Below are positions 41,346 through 50,987 of a stretch of DNA of 64,000 nucleotides, in pieces (position 1 is the stretch's first letter; each line of letters starts with the position of its first letter). Position numbers and translations under genes: made by a program. Origin of the DNA: Thiogranum sp963752745 (lineage in GTDB: Bacteria > Pseudomonadota > Gammaproteobacteria > DSM-19610); assembly GCA_963752745.1 (NCBI GenBank), contig CAVWAK010000034.1, positions 1-64,000 on the forward strand, written 5' to 3'. The notes under the pieces are model-generated. The model saw nothing but the letters and a program-made list of their open reading frames with translations. It did not search any database and was not told the DNA's origin.

Positions 41346-43346
41346 GTGAATCCCCGGACCAATAGTCACAGGCACTGGTTATATGGCATATGGCTGATGT
41401 GCCTGGTCTGGGCTATGCCGCTGTTGGCACAGACCATCACGCTGAACCTTAAGGATGCCGATATTAATGCCCTTATCGGCACGGTGGCCGAGGTAACCGG
41501 CAAGAATTTCATCGTTGATCCGCGCGTCAAAGGCAAAGTCACGGTAATTTCCTCGCGACCAATGGACTCTGAAGAAGTCTACCAGGTGTTTCTGTCCATT
41601 CTTAAGGTCCATGGTTTCGCGGCGGTACCCAGTGGCCAGGTTATCAAGATACTGCCAGATGTCAGTGCCAAGCAGGACAGTATTCCCAACGTTTCCGATG
41701 ACGCACCCGGGCGGGGCGACGAAATGGTGACCCGGGTCATCCAGGTCGATAATGTCGCAGCGGCGCAGCTGGTGCCGATCTTGCGGCCGTTGGTGCCGCA
41801 GCAGGGTCATCTGGCCGCCTATCCGACAACCAATGTACTGATTATTTCCGACCGCGCGGAGAATGCATCGCGTCTGGTCAGCATTATTCGTCGAATTGAT
41901 ACCGTCAGTGACAGCGAGATCGAGGTTATCCGTCTGGAGTTTGCCTCTGCAGCGGAAGTGGTGCGTATCCTGAACGCCATTAGCCGTTCACAGCCAGCTG
42001 CCGGTAAAACACCCGCTACCGGTGGCCAGGCTCTGGTCGCGGATGAGCGCACCAATAGCGTTCTGCTGGGCGGTGATCGCGCGGACAGGCTGCGCATGCG
42101 TGCAATTATCTCCCATCTGGATACGCCGCTGGAATCCGAGGGTAATACCAAGGTGATTTACCTCAAATATGCCAAGGCCGCCGATCTGGTCGAGGTGTTG
42201 CAGGGTGTTGGCAAGACTCAGGGTGAGGAAATCAAGAAGGGCAAGGCGACAGCCGCCTCTATCGACAAACAACTGGATATTCATGCCGATGAATCGACCA
42301 ATGCACTGGTGCTAACGGCACCACCGTCGCTGATGCGATCGCTGGAAAGTGTTATTCGTCAGCTGGATATTCGCCGTTCACAGGTGCTGGTTGACGCGAT
42401 TATTGCCGAGGTCGGTGAGCGTAAAGCGCGTGAACTGGGCGTCCAGTGGACCATCTTCGATCTCAGTGGCGATGCTGCGCCGGTAGGCGGTACTAATTTC
42501 ACCAACACCGGCACCAACCTGGTTGATATTGCCCAGGGTGTTATTAATCAGCAGTTGGTAGGTCTGACGCCGGGTATGTTGTTTGGTGCCGGCAAGTTCG
42601 ACAGGGACGGTACCAGCTTTGCAGCAGTGGTCCAGGCGCTGGCTGCTGACGGTGACTCGAATATACTGTCGACGCCGTCGCTGGTGACCCTGGATAATGA
42701 AGAGGCCGAGATTGTTGTTGGTCAGAACGTGCCTTTTGTCACTGGTTCGTTCACCAGTACCGGTGCTTCATCGGGGTCAGTAGATCCCTTCCAGACCATC
42801 CAGCGAGAGGATGTTGGTATAACGCTCAAGATCAAGCCGCAAATCAATGAAGGTGATGCGGTCATAATGCAGATAGAGCAGGAAGTGTCCTCGATCTCGA
42901 ATGACGCCCAGGCTGCTGACCTGATTACCGACAAGCGCTCCATCAAGACCAACGTACTGGCGCGCGACGGGCAAATTATTGTGCTGGGCGGCCTGATCGA
43001 AGACCGGACCCGTGAATCAGAGCAGAAAGTTCCTCTGCTTGGCGATATTCCTTACCTTGGGGCATTGTTCCGCTCAAAGTCGAGTAATGTGGATAAAATT
43101 AATCTGATGGTCTTTATTCACCCGACCATTCTGCGTGATCAGGAAACAGCTGACCGATATACGGCGACCAAGTATAACTATATACGTGCACAGCAAGCGG
43201 ATGCCTTTAAAGAAGGTGTTTTCATGACACCTGAAATACCGGCGCCCATGTTGCCGGATATGCGCGATCTGCTTGAGTTGCCTCCCCCCTTTGAGTCTGG
43301 CCAGGAAGATGCCGCGCCATCCGGAGTTACCGAGCAGGATGGCTGA
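41346..43346 (+). CDS. gspD: Type II secretion outer-membrane secretin GspD
   Basis: A 666-residue secretin with a signal peptide (about residues 1-28, ending in LLAQ). N-domains repeat (DADINALIGTVAEVTGKNFIVDPRVKGKVTVISS) and the secretin core ends with ...VPLLGDIPYLGALFRSKSSN and LMVFIHPTILRDQ. It forms the outer-membrane channel for folded proteins. The start is GTG 41346 after GGAG. It overlaps gspE by eight bases (ATGGCTGA), so the two are coupled. Confidence 0.96.
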   Translation: MNPRTNSHRHWLYGIWLMCLVWAMPLLAQTITLNLKDADINALIGTVAEVTGKNFIVDPRVKGKVTVISSRPMDSEEVYQVFLSILKVHGFAAVPSGQVIKILPDVSAKQDSIPNVSDDAPGRGDEMVTRVIQVDNVAAAQLVPILRPLVPQQGHLAAYPTTNVLIISDRAENASRLVSIIRRIDTVSDSEIEVIRLEFASAAEVVRILNAISRSQPAAGKTPATGGQALVADERTNSVLLGGDRADRLRMRAIISHLDTPLESEGNTKVIYLKYAKAADLVEVLQGVGKTQGEEIKKGKATAASIDKQLDIHADESTNALVLTAPPSLMRSLESVIRQLDIRRSQVLVDAIIAEVGERKARELGVQWTIFDLSGDAAPVGGTNFTNTGTNLVDIAQGVINQQLVGLTPGMLFGAGKFDRDGTSFAAVVQALAADGDSNILSTPSLVTLDNEEAEIVVGQNVPFVTGSFTSTGASSGSVDPFQTIQREDVGITLKIKPQINEGDAVIMQIEQEVSSISNDAQAADLITDKRSIKTNVLARDGQIIVLGGLIEDRTRESEQKVPLLGDIPYLGALFRSKSSNVDKINLMVFIHPTILRDQETADRYTATKYNYIRAQQADAFKEGVFMTPEIPAPMLPDMRDLLELPPPFESGQEDAAPSGVTEQDG

Positions 43347-44871
43347 GGCCGAGTACGAAGTAAGCAGCGATGAGTCAGTGGCTGACGATAGCGGGCAAAC
43401 ACGCGGGCGTCGGCCGTCGTTCATGTTCGCCAAGCGCCATGGGTTGCTGGTTACGGAAATCGGTGATTCTTCCGCTCAGGTTGTTATGAGCCCGGATGCA
43501 GACCCGCAGGCGTTGTTGGAGCTGCGCCGTTTTAGCGGCTGCCATCTGCACCTTAAGCAGATTTCGGCAGAAGAGTTCGAGAGTTTGCTGGCATCGACCT
43601 ACGAACAAGGTTCGAATGAAGCCATGCAGATGATGGAAGGGATCAGTGATGACCTGGACCTCTTCCAGGTTGCGCAGGGACTTCCGGAAACAGAGGACCT
43701 GCTGGAAAGTGAGGACGATGCCCCCATTATCCGGCTTATCAACGCGCTGTTGACCGAAGCGGTCAAGGAGAATGCTTCGGATATCCATATAGAGCCGTTT
43801 GAAAATCGCCTGGTAGTGCGGTTTCGTGTTGACGGTGTGCTGCGCGAAGTTCTGGAGCCGCAACGTGTGCTGGCGCCCTTGCTGGTATCGCGCATCAAAG
43901 TTATGGCCAAGCTGGATATTGCCGAGAAGCGATTGCCGCAGGATGGGCGTATCTCACTGCGGGTCGCCGGTCGCGCGGTAGACGTACGTGTTTCCACATT
44001 GCCGTCGGGTCACGGCGAGCGTGTGGTATTGCGTCTGCTGGACAAGCAAGCGGGGCGACTCGATCTGGCACATCTCGGCATGGCGCCAGAAGGCCAGCAG
44101 CTTATGGATATCCTGATCGAGAAGCCGCATGGCATTGTTCTGGTGACCGGTCCGACAGGTTCAGGAAAGACAACCACCTTGTATGCTGCGCTGGAGCGCC
44201 TGAATAACAAGCGGCGCAACATAATGACTGTCGAAGATCCGATAGAGTATTACCTCGATGGTATCGGGCAGACCCAGGTTAACACCAAGGTCGAGATGAG
44301 CTTTGCCCGGGGATTGCGTGCTATCTTGCGCCAGGATCCTGATGTGGTGATGGTCGGTGAGATTCGTGACCTTGAGACCGCCGAGATAGCCGTACAGGCC
44401 AGTTTGACAGGTCATCTGGTTTTTTCGACCTTGCATACCAATAGTGCAGTTGGCGCTGTCACCCGATTGCGTGATATGGGTGTTGAGCCTTTCCTGTTGT
44501 CATCCAGCTTGATAGGTGTGCTGGCCCAGCGTCTGGTGCGCGTGCTCTGTGATAATTGCAAGGAACCCTATACCGCTTCCGCCGGCGACTGCGACATGCT
44601 TGGTGTCGATGCCGGTAATCCACCTACCCTGTATCGCGCTGTCGGTTGCAGTGAATGCAACCAGTTGGGTTACCGTGGCCGGACTGGCATCTACGAACTG
44701 ATCGAGATCGACGACGAAATGCGCACCCGTATCCACGATGGTGCCGGCGAGCATCAACTCGAGGCGCATGCCCGCCAGCGCGGACCGAGTATGCGACACG
44801 ATGGTTGGCGCCGGGCGCTGGCGGGCACGACGACGCTTGAAGAAGTCCTGCGTGTAAGCCAGGAAGACTAG
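43339..44871 (+). CDS. gspE: Type II secretion ATPase GspE
   Basis: A 510-residue cytoplasmic secretion ATPase. The N-terminal domain is followed by the ATPase with Walker A GPTGSGKT, the Asp box EDPIEYYLDG, Walker B region DPDVVMVGEIRD and His box LVFSTLHTNSAVGA. A tetracysteine zinc site (CDNCKE...CSECNQLG) is present, as is typical. ATG 43339 overlaps the gspD stop; the longer frame inside gspD is rejected. It drives pseudopilus assembly. gspF follows after 13 bases. Confidence 0.96.
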   Translation: MAEAEYEVSSDESVADDSGQTRGRRPSFMFAKRHGLLVTEIGDSSAQVVMSPDADPQALLELRRFSGCHLHLKQISAEEFESLLASTYEQGSNEAMQMMEGISDDLDLFQVAQGLPETEDLLESEDDAPIIRLINALLTEAVKENASDIHIEPFENRLVVRFRVDGVLREVLEPQRVLAPLLVSRIKVMAKLDIAEKRLPQDGRISLRVAGRAVDVRVSTLPSGHGERVVLRLLDKQAGRLDLAHLGMAPEGQQLMDILIEKPHGIVLVTGPTGSGKTTTLYAALERLNNKRRNIMTVEDPIEYYLDGIGQTQVNTKVEMSFARGLRAILRQDPDVVMVGEIRDLETAEIAVQASLTGHLVFSTLHTNSAVGAVTRLRDMGVEPFLLSSSLIGVLAQRLVRVLCDNCKEPYTASAGDCDMLGVDAGNPPTLYRAVGCSECNQLGYRGRTGIYELIEIDDEMRTRIHDGAGEHQLEAHARQRGPSMRHDGWRRALAGTTTLEEVLRVSQED

Positions 44872-44884
44872 GTGACAAGCTCTC

Positions 44885-46102
44885 ATGAGCGCATTTGAAT
44901 ACGTTGCGCTGGACACCAGCGGCAAGGAAAAAAAGGGTGTACTGGAGGGGGATACCGCTCGTCAGGTGCGCCAGCAATTGCGTGACAAGGGCTGGACGCC
45001 GGTCGAGGTGCAGGAAACCAGCGAGCGTCAGTCGGAGACCACCAGGAGCAGTATAAAAATAAGGCGCGGTGTCAGCGCCACAGATCTTTCGCTGATCACG
45101 CGTCAGCTGGCAACGCTGGTGCGTTCCGGTCTGCCGCTGGAAGAATCCCTGCAAGCCGTGTCGCAGCAGACGGAAAAAGCACGACTCAAAAGCATGCTGC
45201 TAGCGGTTCGCTCCAGGGTGATGGAAGGGCACACCCTGGCGACGGGGCTGGGCGATTATCCCCACGTTTTTCCAGAGCTCTACCGCACAACTGTGTCTGC
45301 CGGTGAGCAATCCGGACACCTCGAGGTAGTGCTTGAGCGCCTGGCCGATTACACCGAAAACCGGCAGCAGATGCAGCAAAAGCTGCAGCTCGCACTGTTT
45401 TATCCGGCCCTGCTGACGCTGGTGGCGATTGGTGTTGTGGTCGGGCTTATGACATTCGTTGTACCCCAGGTTGTTCAGGTGTTTGACAATATCGGGCAGG
45501 AGCTGCCAGTACTGACACGTACGCTGATTGCCATGAGCGATTTCCTGCGTAGCTACGGACTGTTAATGCTGGTGCTGCTGGCGATTGCCGGTGGTGTGGT
45601 TGGCTGGGTGTTGAGCAAGGAAGGGCCGAAGCGCCGTTATCATGCATTTTTATTGCACCTGCCCTTGATTGGGCGTCTCGAAAGAGGCGTGAATGCCGGT
45701 CGTTTTGCGCGTACCTTCAGCATAGTTACAGCGAGTGGTGTGCCGGTGCTGGACGGCTTGCGCATTGCTTCGGAAGTTATGTCGAACTTGCCCATGCGTG
45801 AAGCGGTTGAGGAAGCGTCGCGCATGGTTCGTGAGGGTGCAAGTATTCATGGATCGCTTGAGAAAAGTGGTTACTTCCCGCCGATGACTGTTCATCTTAT
45901 CGCCAGTGGTGAGGCCAGTGGCAAGCTGGAAGAAATGCTGGAGCGCGCCGCAGTCAATCAGGAGCGTGAAATAGAAACATTGATCTCTGCGGTTATGGGC
46001 CTGTTCGAGCCTGTTCTTATACTGGTAATGGGCGGGTTGGTGCTTGTAATCGTTTTGGCGATTCTGCTGCCGATTTTCAATCTAAACCAGCTGGTCGGGT
46101 AG
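44885..46102 (+). CDS. gspF: Type II secretion inner-membrane platform protein GspF
   Basis: A 405-residue polytopic membrane protein. Two T2SSF domains are present: one from about residue 70 (DLSLITRQLATLVRSGLPLEESL) and a repeat from about 275 (GRFARTFSIVTASGVPVLDGLRI). Membrane spans are at about 173-193, 222-245 and 378-398. The N-terminal MSAFEYVALDTSGKEKKGVLEGDTA is family-typical. Downstream the expected gspGHIJKLM genes are missing; the strand changes to dnaE2. The platform protein links the ATPase to the pseudopilins. Confidence 0.95.
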   Translation: MSAFEYVALDTSGKEKKGVLEGDTARQVRQQLRDKGWTPVEVQETSERQSETTRSSIKIRRGVSATDLSLITRQLATLVRSGLPLEESLQAVSQQTEKARLKSMLLAVRSRVMEGHTLATGLGDYPHVFPELYRTTVSAGEQSGHLEVVLERLADYTENRQQMQQKLQLALFYPALLTLVAIGVVVGLMTFVVPQVVQVFDNIGQELPVLTRTLIAMSDFLRSYGLLMLVLLAIAGGVVGWVLSKEGPKRRYHAFLLHLPLIGRLERGVNAGRFARTFSIVTASGVPVLDGLRIASEVMSNLPMREAVEEASRMVREGASIHGSLEKSGYFPPMTVHLIASGEASGKLEEMLERAAVNQEREIETLISAVMGLFEPVLILVMGGLVLVIVLAILLPIFNLNQLVG

Positions 46103-46157
46103 CTTTCTTTGCCGGCTAGTATCCTGCTCTCCTGATAGCCGATATGGTGCTATAGCG

Positions 46158-46292
46158 TTGTACGACCGTGGCCAGGTGGCAATTGTTGACGCCGACGAAA
46201 AAGCAATCGTCAAGGTACTGGATGCCGGACGCAGGCCCAAGAGAAATGTGATTATTGATCGCGCAATAGCGTATGAAAAGACTGCTCAGTGA
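46158..46292 (+). CDS. Possible small ORF or C-terminal gene fragment
   Basis: A 44-residue frame whose core reads YDRGQVAIVDADEKAIVKV and whose end reads RAIAYEKTAQ. It has protein-like composition, but only a TTG start and no ribosome site. It overlaps the 3' end of dnaE2 by seven bases. The reading frame stays open upstream to the end of gspF without a good start. The pattern resembles the end of an HD-GYP or similar protein, so it could be a decayed remnant. I rate it low. Confidence 0.3.
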   Translation: MYDRGQVAIVDADEKAIVKVLDAGRRPKRNVIIDRAIAYEKTAQ

Positions 46293-49200
46293 AAGTCCCT
46301 CGATTGTGTAACAAGCCTGCCCAGCAGGTGGCTGTGGTCTTCCAGTCGTTTAGCGATCAGATGAAGGACCTCGCCTTCACGTTGTATCTCGCCATCCACG
46401 ATGATTAGTCTGGCCTGCAACAATATTTTGCGTTGCTGTTGAGCGAGGTCCGGCCAGACGATTACCTGGACAAGTCCGGTTTCATCTTCCAGCGTTAGAA
46501 AAATCACCCCCGCGGCGCTGCCCGGGCTTTGTCGGTTAGTGACAATGCCGCCGGTACGTGCGCTTGATCCGTGTTCGCGGGAATGAATATGCATGACACT
46601 GTGCAGCCGTAGCCGGTCGAGTTGTTTCCTCAGCAGGGCCAGCGGATGGCGTCCCAGGCTAAGCCCGGTGCTGGCATAGTCGGCAACCAGGTTTTCGCCT
46701 TCAGTGGGTGCTTTTAAAAGTGGTGTGGCCTCCTGCATGGCAGTATTTTGTAGCAGCGGGTGCTCGGTTTTGATGCCTGCGCAGGCCCAGCGAGCGCGGT
46801 AGCGGTGGCCAGCCAGTGAGCGAAGCGCATCGGCAGCTGCCAGCGCCTCGAGGTCGCCCCGGTTAAGCTGTGCGCGGCGAGCCAGATCGGCAACATTGAG
46901 GAAGGCACGATGTTTGCGGGCTATTAGCAACTGTTCGGCACCGTTTCGTGACAGACCTTTAACGAGGTGCAGGCCCAGGCGCAGGGCATCGCCTTCAAGT
47001 GTGCTTTCCTGACTGCTGAAGCAAACATCAATTTCATACACTTTTCCCTGGTGACGGCGCAGATCCTCAATCAGCTGGCGAGGCGTGTAAAAGCCCATTG
47101 GCTGGCTGTTAAGCAGGGCACAGGTGAAAGCAGTCGGGTAATAGTGTTTCAGCCAGGCCGATACATAGACCAGCAGTGCAAAGCTGGCAGCATGGGATTC
47201 AGGAAAGCCATATTCGCCAAAGCCGAGAATCTGTTGGAACACCTGGTGTGCAAATTGTTCGGGGTAGCCGCGTTGCGACATGCCGTCTATCAGTCGTTGC
47301 TCGAAGTCCTGCAGATCGCCATGCCGCCGCCAGGCAGCCATGGAGCGGCGCAGCTGGTCGGCTTCCCCGGGTGAGAAGCCGGCAGCAACCATTGCCAGTT
47401 TGATGACCTGTTCCTGAAAAATGGGAATGCCGAGAGTGCGCTCCAGTGTCTCGCGCACTGCCTCGGACGGGTAAGTGACCGGTTCCAGTCCCTGACGGCG
47501 GCGCAGGTACGGGTGCACCATGTCGCCCTGTATAGGGCCAGGCCGGACGATGGCGACTTCAATGACAAGGTCATAGAAAGTTGCCGGCCTCAGGCGCGGC
47601 AGCATGGACATCTGGGCGCGTGATTCAATCTGGAATACACCGATGGTATCGGCCCGGGAGATCATGGTATAGACCGCGGAATCATCGGCAGGCAGGTTAT
47701 GCATACCCAGTGTCTTGCCGTAATGCCGATTGACAAGATCAAAGCAGCGGTGGATGGCACTCAGCATGCCGAGAGACAGACAATCGATTTTTAAAAGCCC
47801 CAGGGCATCAAGGTCATCCTTGTCCCACTGGATGACGGTGCGGTCTGGCATGGCGGCGTTCTCGATTGGCACCAGCTGGTCGAGTGCATCCTGGGAGATA
47901 ACAAAGCCGCCGACATGCTGTGACAGGTGGCGAGGGAAGCCAATCAATTGTTGAATCAGTTGTAACAGGTGTCGGATCACCGGGTTGTCAGGATTGAAGC
48001 CGGCCTCCAGTAGTCGTTCCGCTGCGATTTCGTGGCCATCTCGCCAGTGTAGCGTCCTGTTCAGACGTTCTATCTGGTCAAGATCCAGACCCAGCGCCTT
48101 GCCGACATCGCGCACGGCACTTTTGGGTCGGTAGCTGATGATAGTGGCGGCCAGTGCAGCGCGGTTACGACCGTACCTGGTGTAAATGTACTGAATGACC
48201 TCCTCGCGCCGCTGGTGCTCGAAATCGACATCGATGTCCGGCGGTTCGTTACGTTGCCGGGAGATGAATCGCTCGAACAGCATATTAATCCGGGCCGGGT
48301 CGACCTCGGTGATGCCCAGGCAGTAACACACGGCAGAATTGGCGGCCGAGCCACGGCCCTGGCAGAGAATATTCCGCGAGCGGGCAAAACGAACAATATC
48401 GTATACGGTGAGAAAATAGGGCTCGTAGCCCAGTTCGGCAATCAGAGCCAGTTCATGTTCTATCAGTTTGTGCACTTTGCCTGGCGTACCGTCAGGCCAG
48501 CGTTGTGTCTGTCCTGCTTCGGTAAGCTGGCGTAGATAAGTCGTGGGTGTGAGCTGTGGCGGTGTCAGTTCGCGCGGGTACTCGTAGCGCAATTCATCCA
48601 GCGAAAAATGGCAGCGGCTGGCGACAAGCAGGGTTTCTTTGAGCAGTTCGGGTGGATAAATCAGTGCCAGCTGTGTCCGGCTGCGTAAATACCGTTCGGC
48701 GTTGGCATGCAGTGCAAAACCTGCGTCACTGATACGCGTACCCAGGCGAATTGCGGTGAGCGTGTTGTGTAGCTGGCGGCGCTTACAGCTGTGCATCTGC
48801 ACAGCGCCACAGGCAAGCAGGGGTAGCCGGAAATGTTTTCCGAATGCTCGCAGTAATTTCAGGCGTTGTGAATCACGGCCGTCCAGCTTGCAGTTGAAGC
48901 CCAGCCAGGAACTTTTGGGGAAGTATTGCTGAAGCCAGCTACCGGTTCGAAGAGCAATATCCTCCTGGCAGGTGTCGGCATTTGTCCAGATCAGCAGGCA
49001 GCCGTGAGCATCCGTCATATCGTCCATTTGCAGGCGGTAATGCCCCTTGCCGGAGCGGCGTCGTGCTTTACTGATGAGTGCGGACAATTGACCGTAACTG
49101 GTGCGGTCTGTGGCCAGAAGAACCATTTGTACCTGGTCAACCAGGCGGAGCTGAGTGCCAATAATCAGCTCCAGTGAACATTCTCGAGCAGCCAGGTGAG

Positions 49201-49366
49201 CACGTACCACGCCGGAAAGCGAGCATTCATCGCTAAGTGCCAGTGCGCGATAGCCAAGCTGGCTGGCGCGTTTTACCAGTTCTTCCGGGTGCGAGGCGCC
49301 ATGCAGAAAGCTGAAATTACTGATGCAGTGCAGTTCGGCGTAGCCTGGTGGTGGAGAGGGTTGCAT
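46286..49366 (-). CDS. dnaE2: Error-prone DNA polymerase III alpha-like subunit DnaE2 (ImuC)
   Basis: A 1026-residue C-family polymerase. The N-terminal PHP domain begins YAELHCISNFSFLHGASHPEELV. The catalytic region includes LCQGRGSAANSAVCYCLGIT and EPPDIDVDFEHQRREEV with the catalytic Asp pair; the OB-fold at the C-terminus ends in ...VIVWPDLAQQQ. DnaE2 is the SOS-induced lesion-bypass polymerase, acting with ImuA and ImuB. Here neither imuA nor imuB is adjacent, unusual for the family. A consensus LexA box lies 16 bases upstream of ATG 49366. The length is standard. Confidence 0.95.
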   Translation of the reverse strand: MQPSPPPGYAELHCISNFSFLHGASHPEELVKRASQLGYRALALSDECSLSGVVRAHLAARECSLELIIGTQLRLVDQVQMVLLATDRTSYGQLSALISKARRRSGKGHYRLQMDDMTDAHGCLLIWTNADTCQEDIALRTGSWLQQYFPKSSWLGFNCKLDGRDSQRLKLLRAFGKHFRLPLLACGAVQMHSCKRRQLHNTLTAIRLGTRISDAGFALHANAERYLRSRTQLALIYPPELLKETLLVASRCHFSLDELRYEYPRELTPPQLTPTTYLRQLTEAGQTQRWPDGTPGKVHKLIEHELALIAELGYEPYFLTVYDIVRFARSRNILCQGRGSAANSAVCYCLGITEVDPARINMLFERFISRQRNEPPDIDVDFEHQRREEVIQYIYTRYGRNRAALAATIISYRPKSAVRDVGKALGLDLDQIERLNRTLHWRDGHEIAAERLLEAGFNPDNPVIRHLLQLIQQLIGFPRHLSQHVGGFVISQDALDQLVPIENAAMPDRTVIQWDKDDLDALGLLKIDCLSLGMLSAIHRCFDLVNRHYGKTLGMHNLPADDSAVYTMISRADTIGVFQIESRAQMSMLPRLRPATFYDLVIEVAIVRPGPIQGDMVHPYLRRRQGLEPVTYPSEAVRETLERTLGIPIFQEQVIKLAMVAAGFSPGEADQLRRSMAAWRRHGDLQDFEQRLIDGMSQRGYPEQFAHQVFQQILGFGEYGFPESHAASFALLVYVSAWLKHYYPTAFTCALLNSQPMGFYTPRQLIEDLRRHQGKVYEIDVCFSSQESTLEGDALRLGLHLVKGLSRNGAEQLLIARKHRAFLNVADLARRAQLNRGDLEALAAADALRSLAGHRYRARWACAGIKTEHPLLQNTAMQEATPLLKAPTEGENLVADYASTGLSLGRHPLALLRKQLDRLRLHSVMHIHSREHGSSARTGGIVTNRQSPGSAAGVIFLTLEDETGLVQVIVWPDLAQQQRKILLQARLIIVDGEIQREGEVLHLIAKRLEDHSHLLGRLVTQSRDFH

Positions 49367-49381
49367 GATAAATCCATAATA

Positions 49382-49397
49382 CTGTAAATATATACAG
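49382..49397. promoter_or_regulatory. LexA (SOS) box of dnaE2
   Basis: CTGTAAATATATACAG fits the gammaproteobacterial consensus CTGT-N8-ACAG exactly. It is 16 bases from the dnaE2 start and overlaps the likely -10 region of the minus-strand promoter (TATATT), a typical repressing position. Confidence 0.85.
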
Positions 49398-49553
49398 TAT
49401 AGTGGGTCGGCCAGGTGTCTGGAAAGTCAGCGCGAGGATTGATAAGGTGGGGTGGTCACGATGATAAGGCTATAGTGGTGTGGGCCTTGTTGGTGCGCCA
49501 CTGGGTAAGGCAGTGATCTGGACTTAGAATAAATATAAATTAAGGAGGGATAA

Positions 49554-49961
49554 ATGACGGCTGGTGAAGCCAGGGTATGGCTGGATGAAGACGGTATTCT
49601 GCACGTCCAGTATCCGCAGGACTTTAATCTCACTTTGGACGTCATGGAGAGAGTGCATGAGCGGCGCCTGGAAGTCATTAGCGAACCATGTCCAGTGCTT
49701 GTTTATGCGGATACTGTTGCCTCCGCCGAGTACGAGGCGCAGCAGTTTGCTTCGCGCGAAGATGTCGCAGCGCTGGTGCTCGGGATGGCCATTATCGTCA
49801 AGTCAGTGTTTACTCGTGCGATGGCTGACCTGTTTATGCGATTCCACAAACCACCTTATCCAGTCCGGTTATTCAAGAACGATGAGAGTGCTATGTTGTG
49901 GTTGAGGCAGTATTTGCCTGGTCAGTCGGCATCCTCTGGTACCGACGACAAGCCCGTCTAG
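49554..49961 (+). CDS. STAS/SpoIIAA-like protein
   Basis: A 135-residue protein of alternating beta-strands and helices, ARVWLDEDGILHVQYPQDFNL, PVLVYADTVASAEYEAQQF, then HKPPYPVRLFKNDESAMLWL. The pattern fits small STAS/SEC14-like (SpoIIAA) proteins, close to what I recall as DUF7793. Those proteins have no agreed function. GGAGGG lies seven bases before ATG 49554. The next gene, a uracil-DNA glycosylase, starts 22 bases after it, so they may be one unit. Confidence 0.65.
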   Translation: MTAGEARVWLDEDGILHVQYPQDFNLTLDVMERVHERRLEVISEPCPVLVYADTVASAEYEAQQFASREDVAALVLGMAIIVKSVFTRAMADLFMRFHKPPYPVRLFKNDESAMLWLRQYLPGQSASSGTDDKPV

Positions 49962-49983
49962 TCTATGCAGTGAGGCCCGCCAC

Positions 49984-50571
49984 ATGCAGTGCCGTCTGGA
50001 TGCCCTGTTGAGCGAAGTGCGCGCCTGCCGGGCGTGCGCAGAGTTCCTTCCCTTTGAGCCTCGACCGGTGCTCCGGGCCAATAGTATGGCGCGTTTACTG
50101 ATTGTCGGACAGGCGCCGGGGACTCGTGTACACGAGACAGGGATCCCGTGGAATGACCCCAGTGGAGACCGCCTGCGTCAATGGCTGGATATGGAGAAAA
50201 AGGTATTCTACGATGAAAGTATCGTTGCTATTTTGCCAATGGGTTTTTGTTATCCAGGCAGGGGTAAATCGGGTGATTTGCCGCCGCGCCCTGAGTGCGC
50301 GCAACTGTGGCGAGAGCAGTTATTGGCGTGCCTGCCGAACATCGAATTAACGTTGCTGATCGGCCAGTATGCGCAACGCTATCACGCTCCGCAGGCAGGG
50401 AAGTCAGTGACAGAAGTCGTGCAACGCTGGCGGGAGTTGTTGCCAGCCTTTTTTCCGACGCCGCATCCGTCACCACGCAACCAGCTATGGTTGAGGCGTA
50501 ATGCCTGGTTTGAACGCGATGCCGTGCCGGTACTGCGTCAAACCGTAAAAGAACTGATTCCACGCGTGTAG
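49984..50571 (+). CDS. Uracil-DNA glycosylase family protein
   Basis: A 195-residue protein of the uracil-DNA glycosylase superfamily, of the compact type common in pseudomonads. The active-site motif is LLIVGQAPGTRVHETGIPWND, and the second is TPHPSPRNQLW, which carries the catalytic His-Pro-Ser loop. It opens with CRACAEF, a short Cys pair. The substrate is likely uracil or another deaminated base in DNA, but repair activity has not been shown for all members. ATG 49984 is used. Confidence 0.82.
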   Translation: MQCRLDALLSEVRACRACAEFLPFEPRPVLRANSMARLLIVGQAPGTRVHETGIPWNDPSGDRLRQWLDMEKKVFYDESIVAILPMGFCYPGRGKSGDLPPRPECAQLWREQLLACLPNIELTLLIGQYAQRYHAPQAGKSVTEVVQRWRELLPAFFPTPHPSPRNQLWLRRNAWFERDAVPVLRQTVKELIPRV

Positions 50572-50720
50572 TTATTCGGGATCGATCGGGGCGCTGTTGA
50601 GTCTGCCCGGCCGAGAGCGCTGCGTTTGCCGGGCCCGAGGGGCAGGATCGGGCTGAGATTCGCTGATTTCCCCGATCACTTGGCGGGGTAAATTTCGCTC
50701 ACATGCTCTATCATGGAGCA

Positions 50721-50987
50721 ATGAGTGAAAAAGACAGTCTGCTGGAGTTTCCATGTGATTTCCCTATTAAGGCCATGGGTCGCTGCGAAACGGGCTTCGA
50801 GGCGAAAGCATTGGAGATTGTGCGGCGACACGCCCCTGACTTCGATGCTGACTGTATAAAGATTGTTGCCAGTCAGAAAGGTAATTACCTCTCTGTGACC
50901 TTTACAGTCCCGGCAACCAGCCAGGAGCAACTGGATAACCTCTATCGCGAACTGACAGCGTGCGAAGAGTTATTGATGGTCTTCTGA
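50721..50987 (+). CDS. ybeD: DUF493 / YbeD-family protein
   Basis: An 88-residue small protein of the YbeD family. FPCDFPIKAMGRCETGFEAKALEIV and VTFTVPATSQEQLDNLYRELTACEELLMVF are the two conserved blocks of its ferredoxin-like (ACT-like) fold. In many gammaproteobacteria ybeD precedes lipB, as here, hinting at control of lipoate synthesis, though none is proven. ATG 50721 follows GGAG. The stop overlaps the lipB start (TGATG). Confidence 0.9.
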   Translation: MSEKDSLLEFPCDFPIKAMGRCETGFEAKALEIVRRHAPDFDADCIKIVASQKGNYLSVTFTVPATSQEQLDNLYRELTACEELLMVF

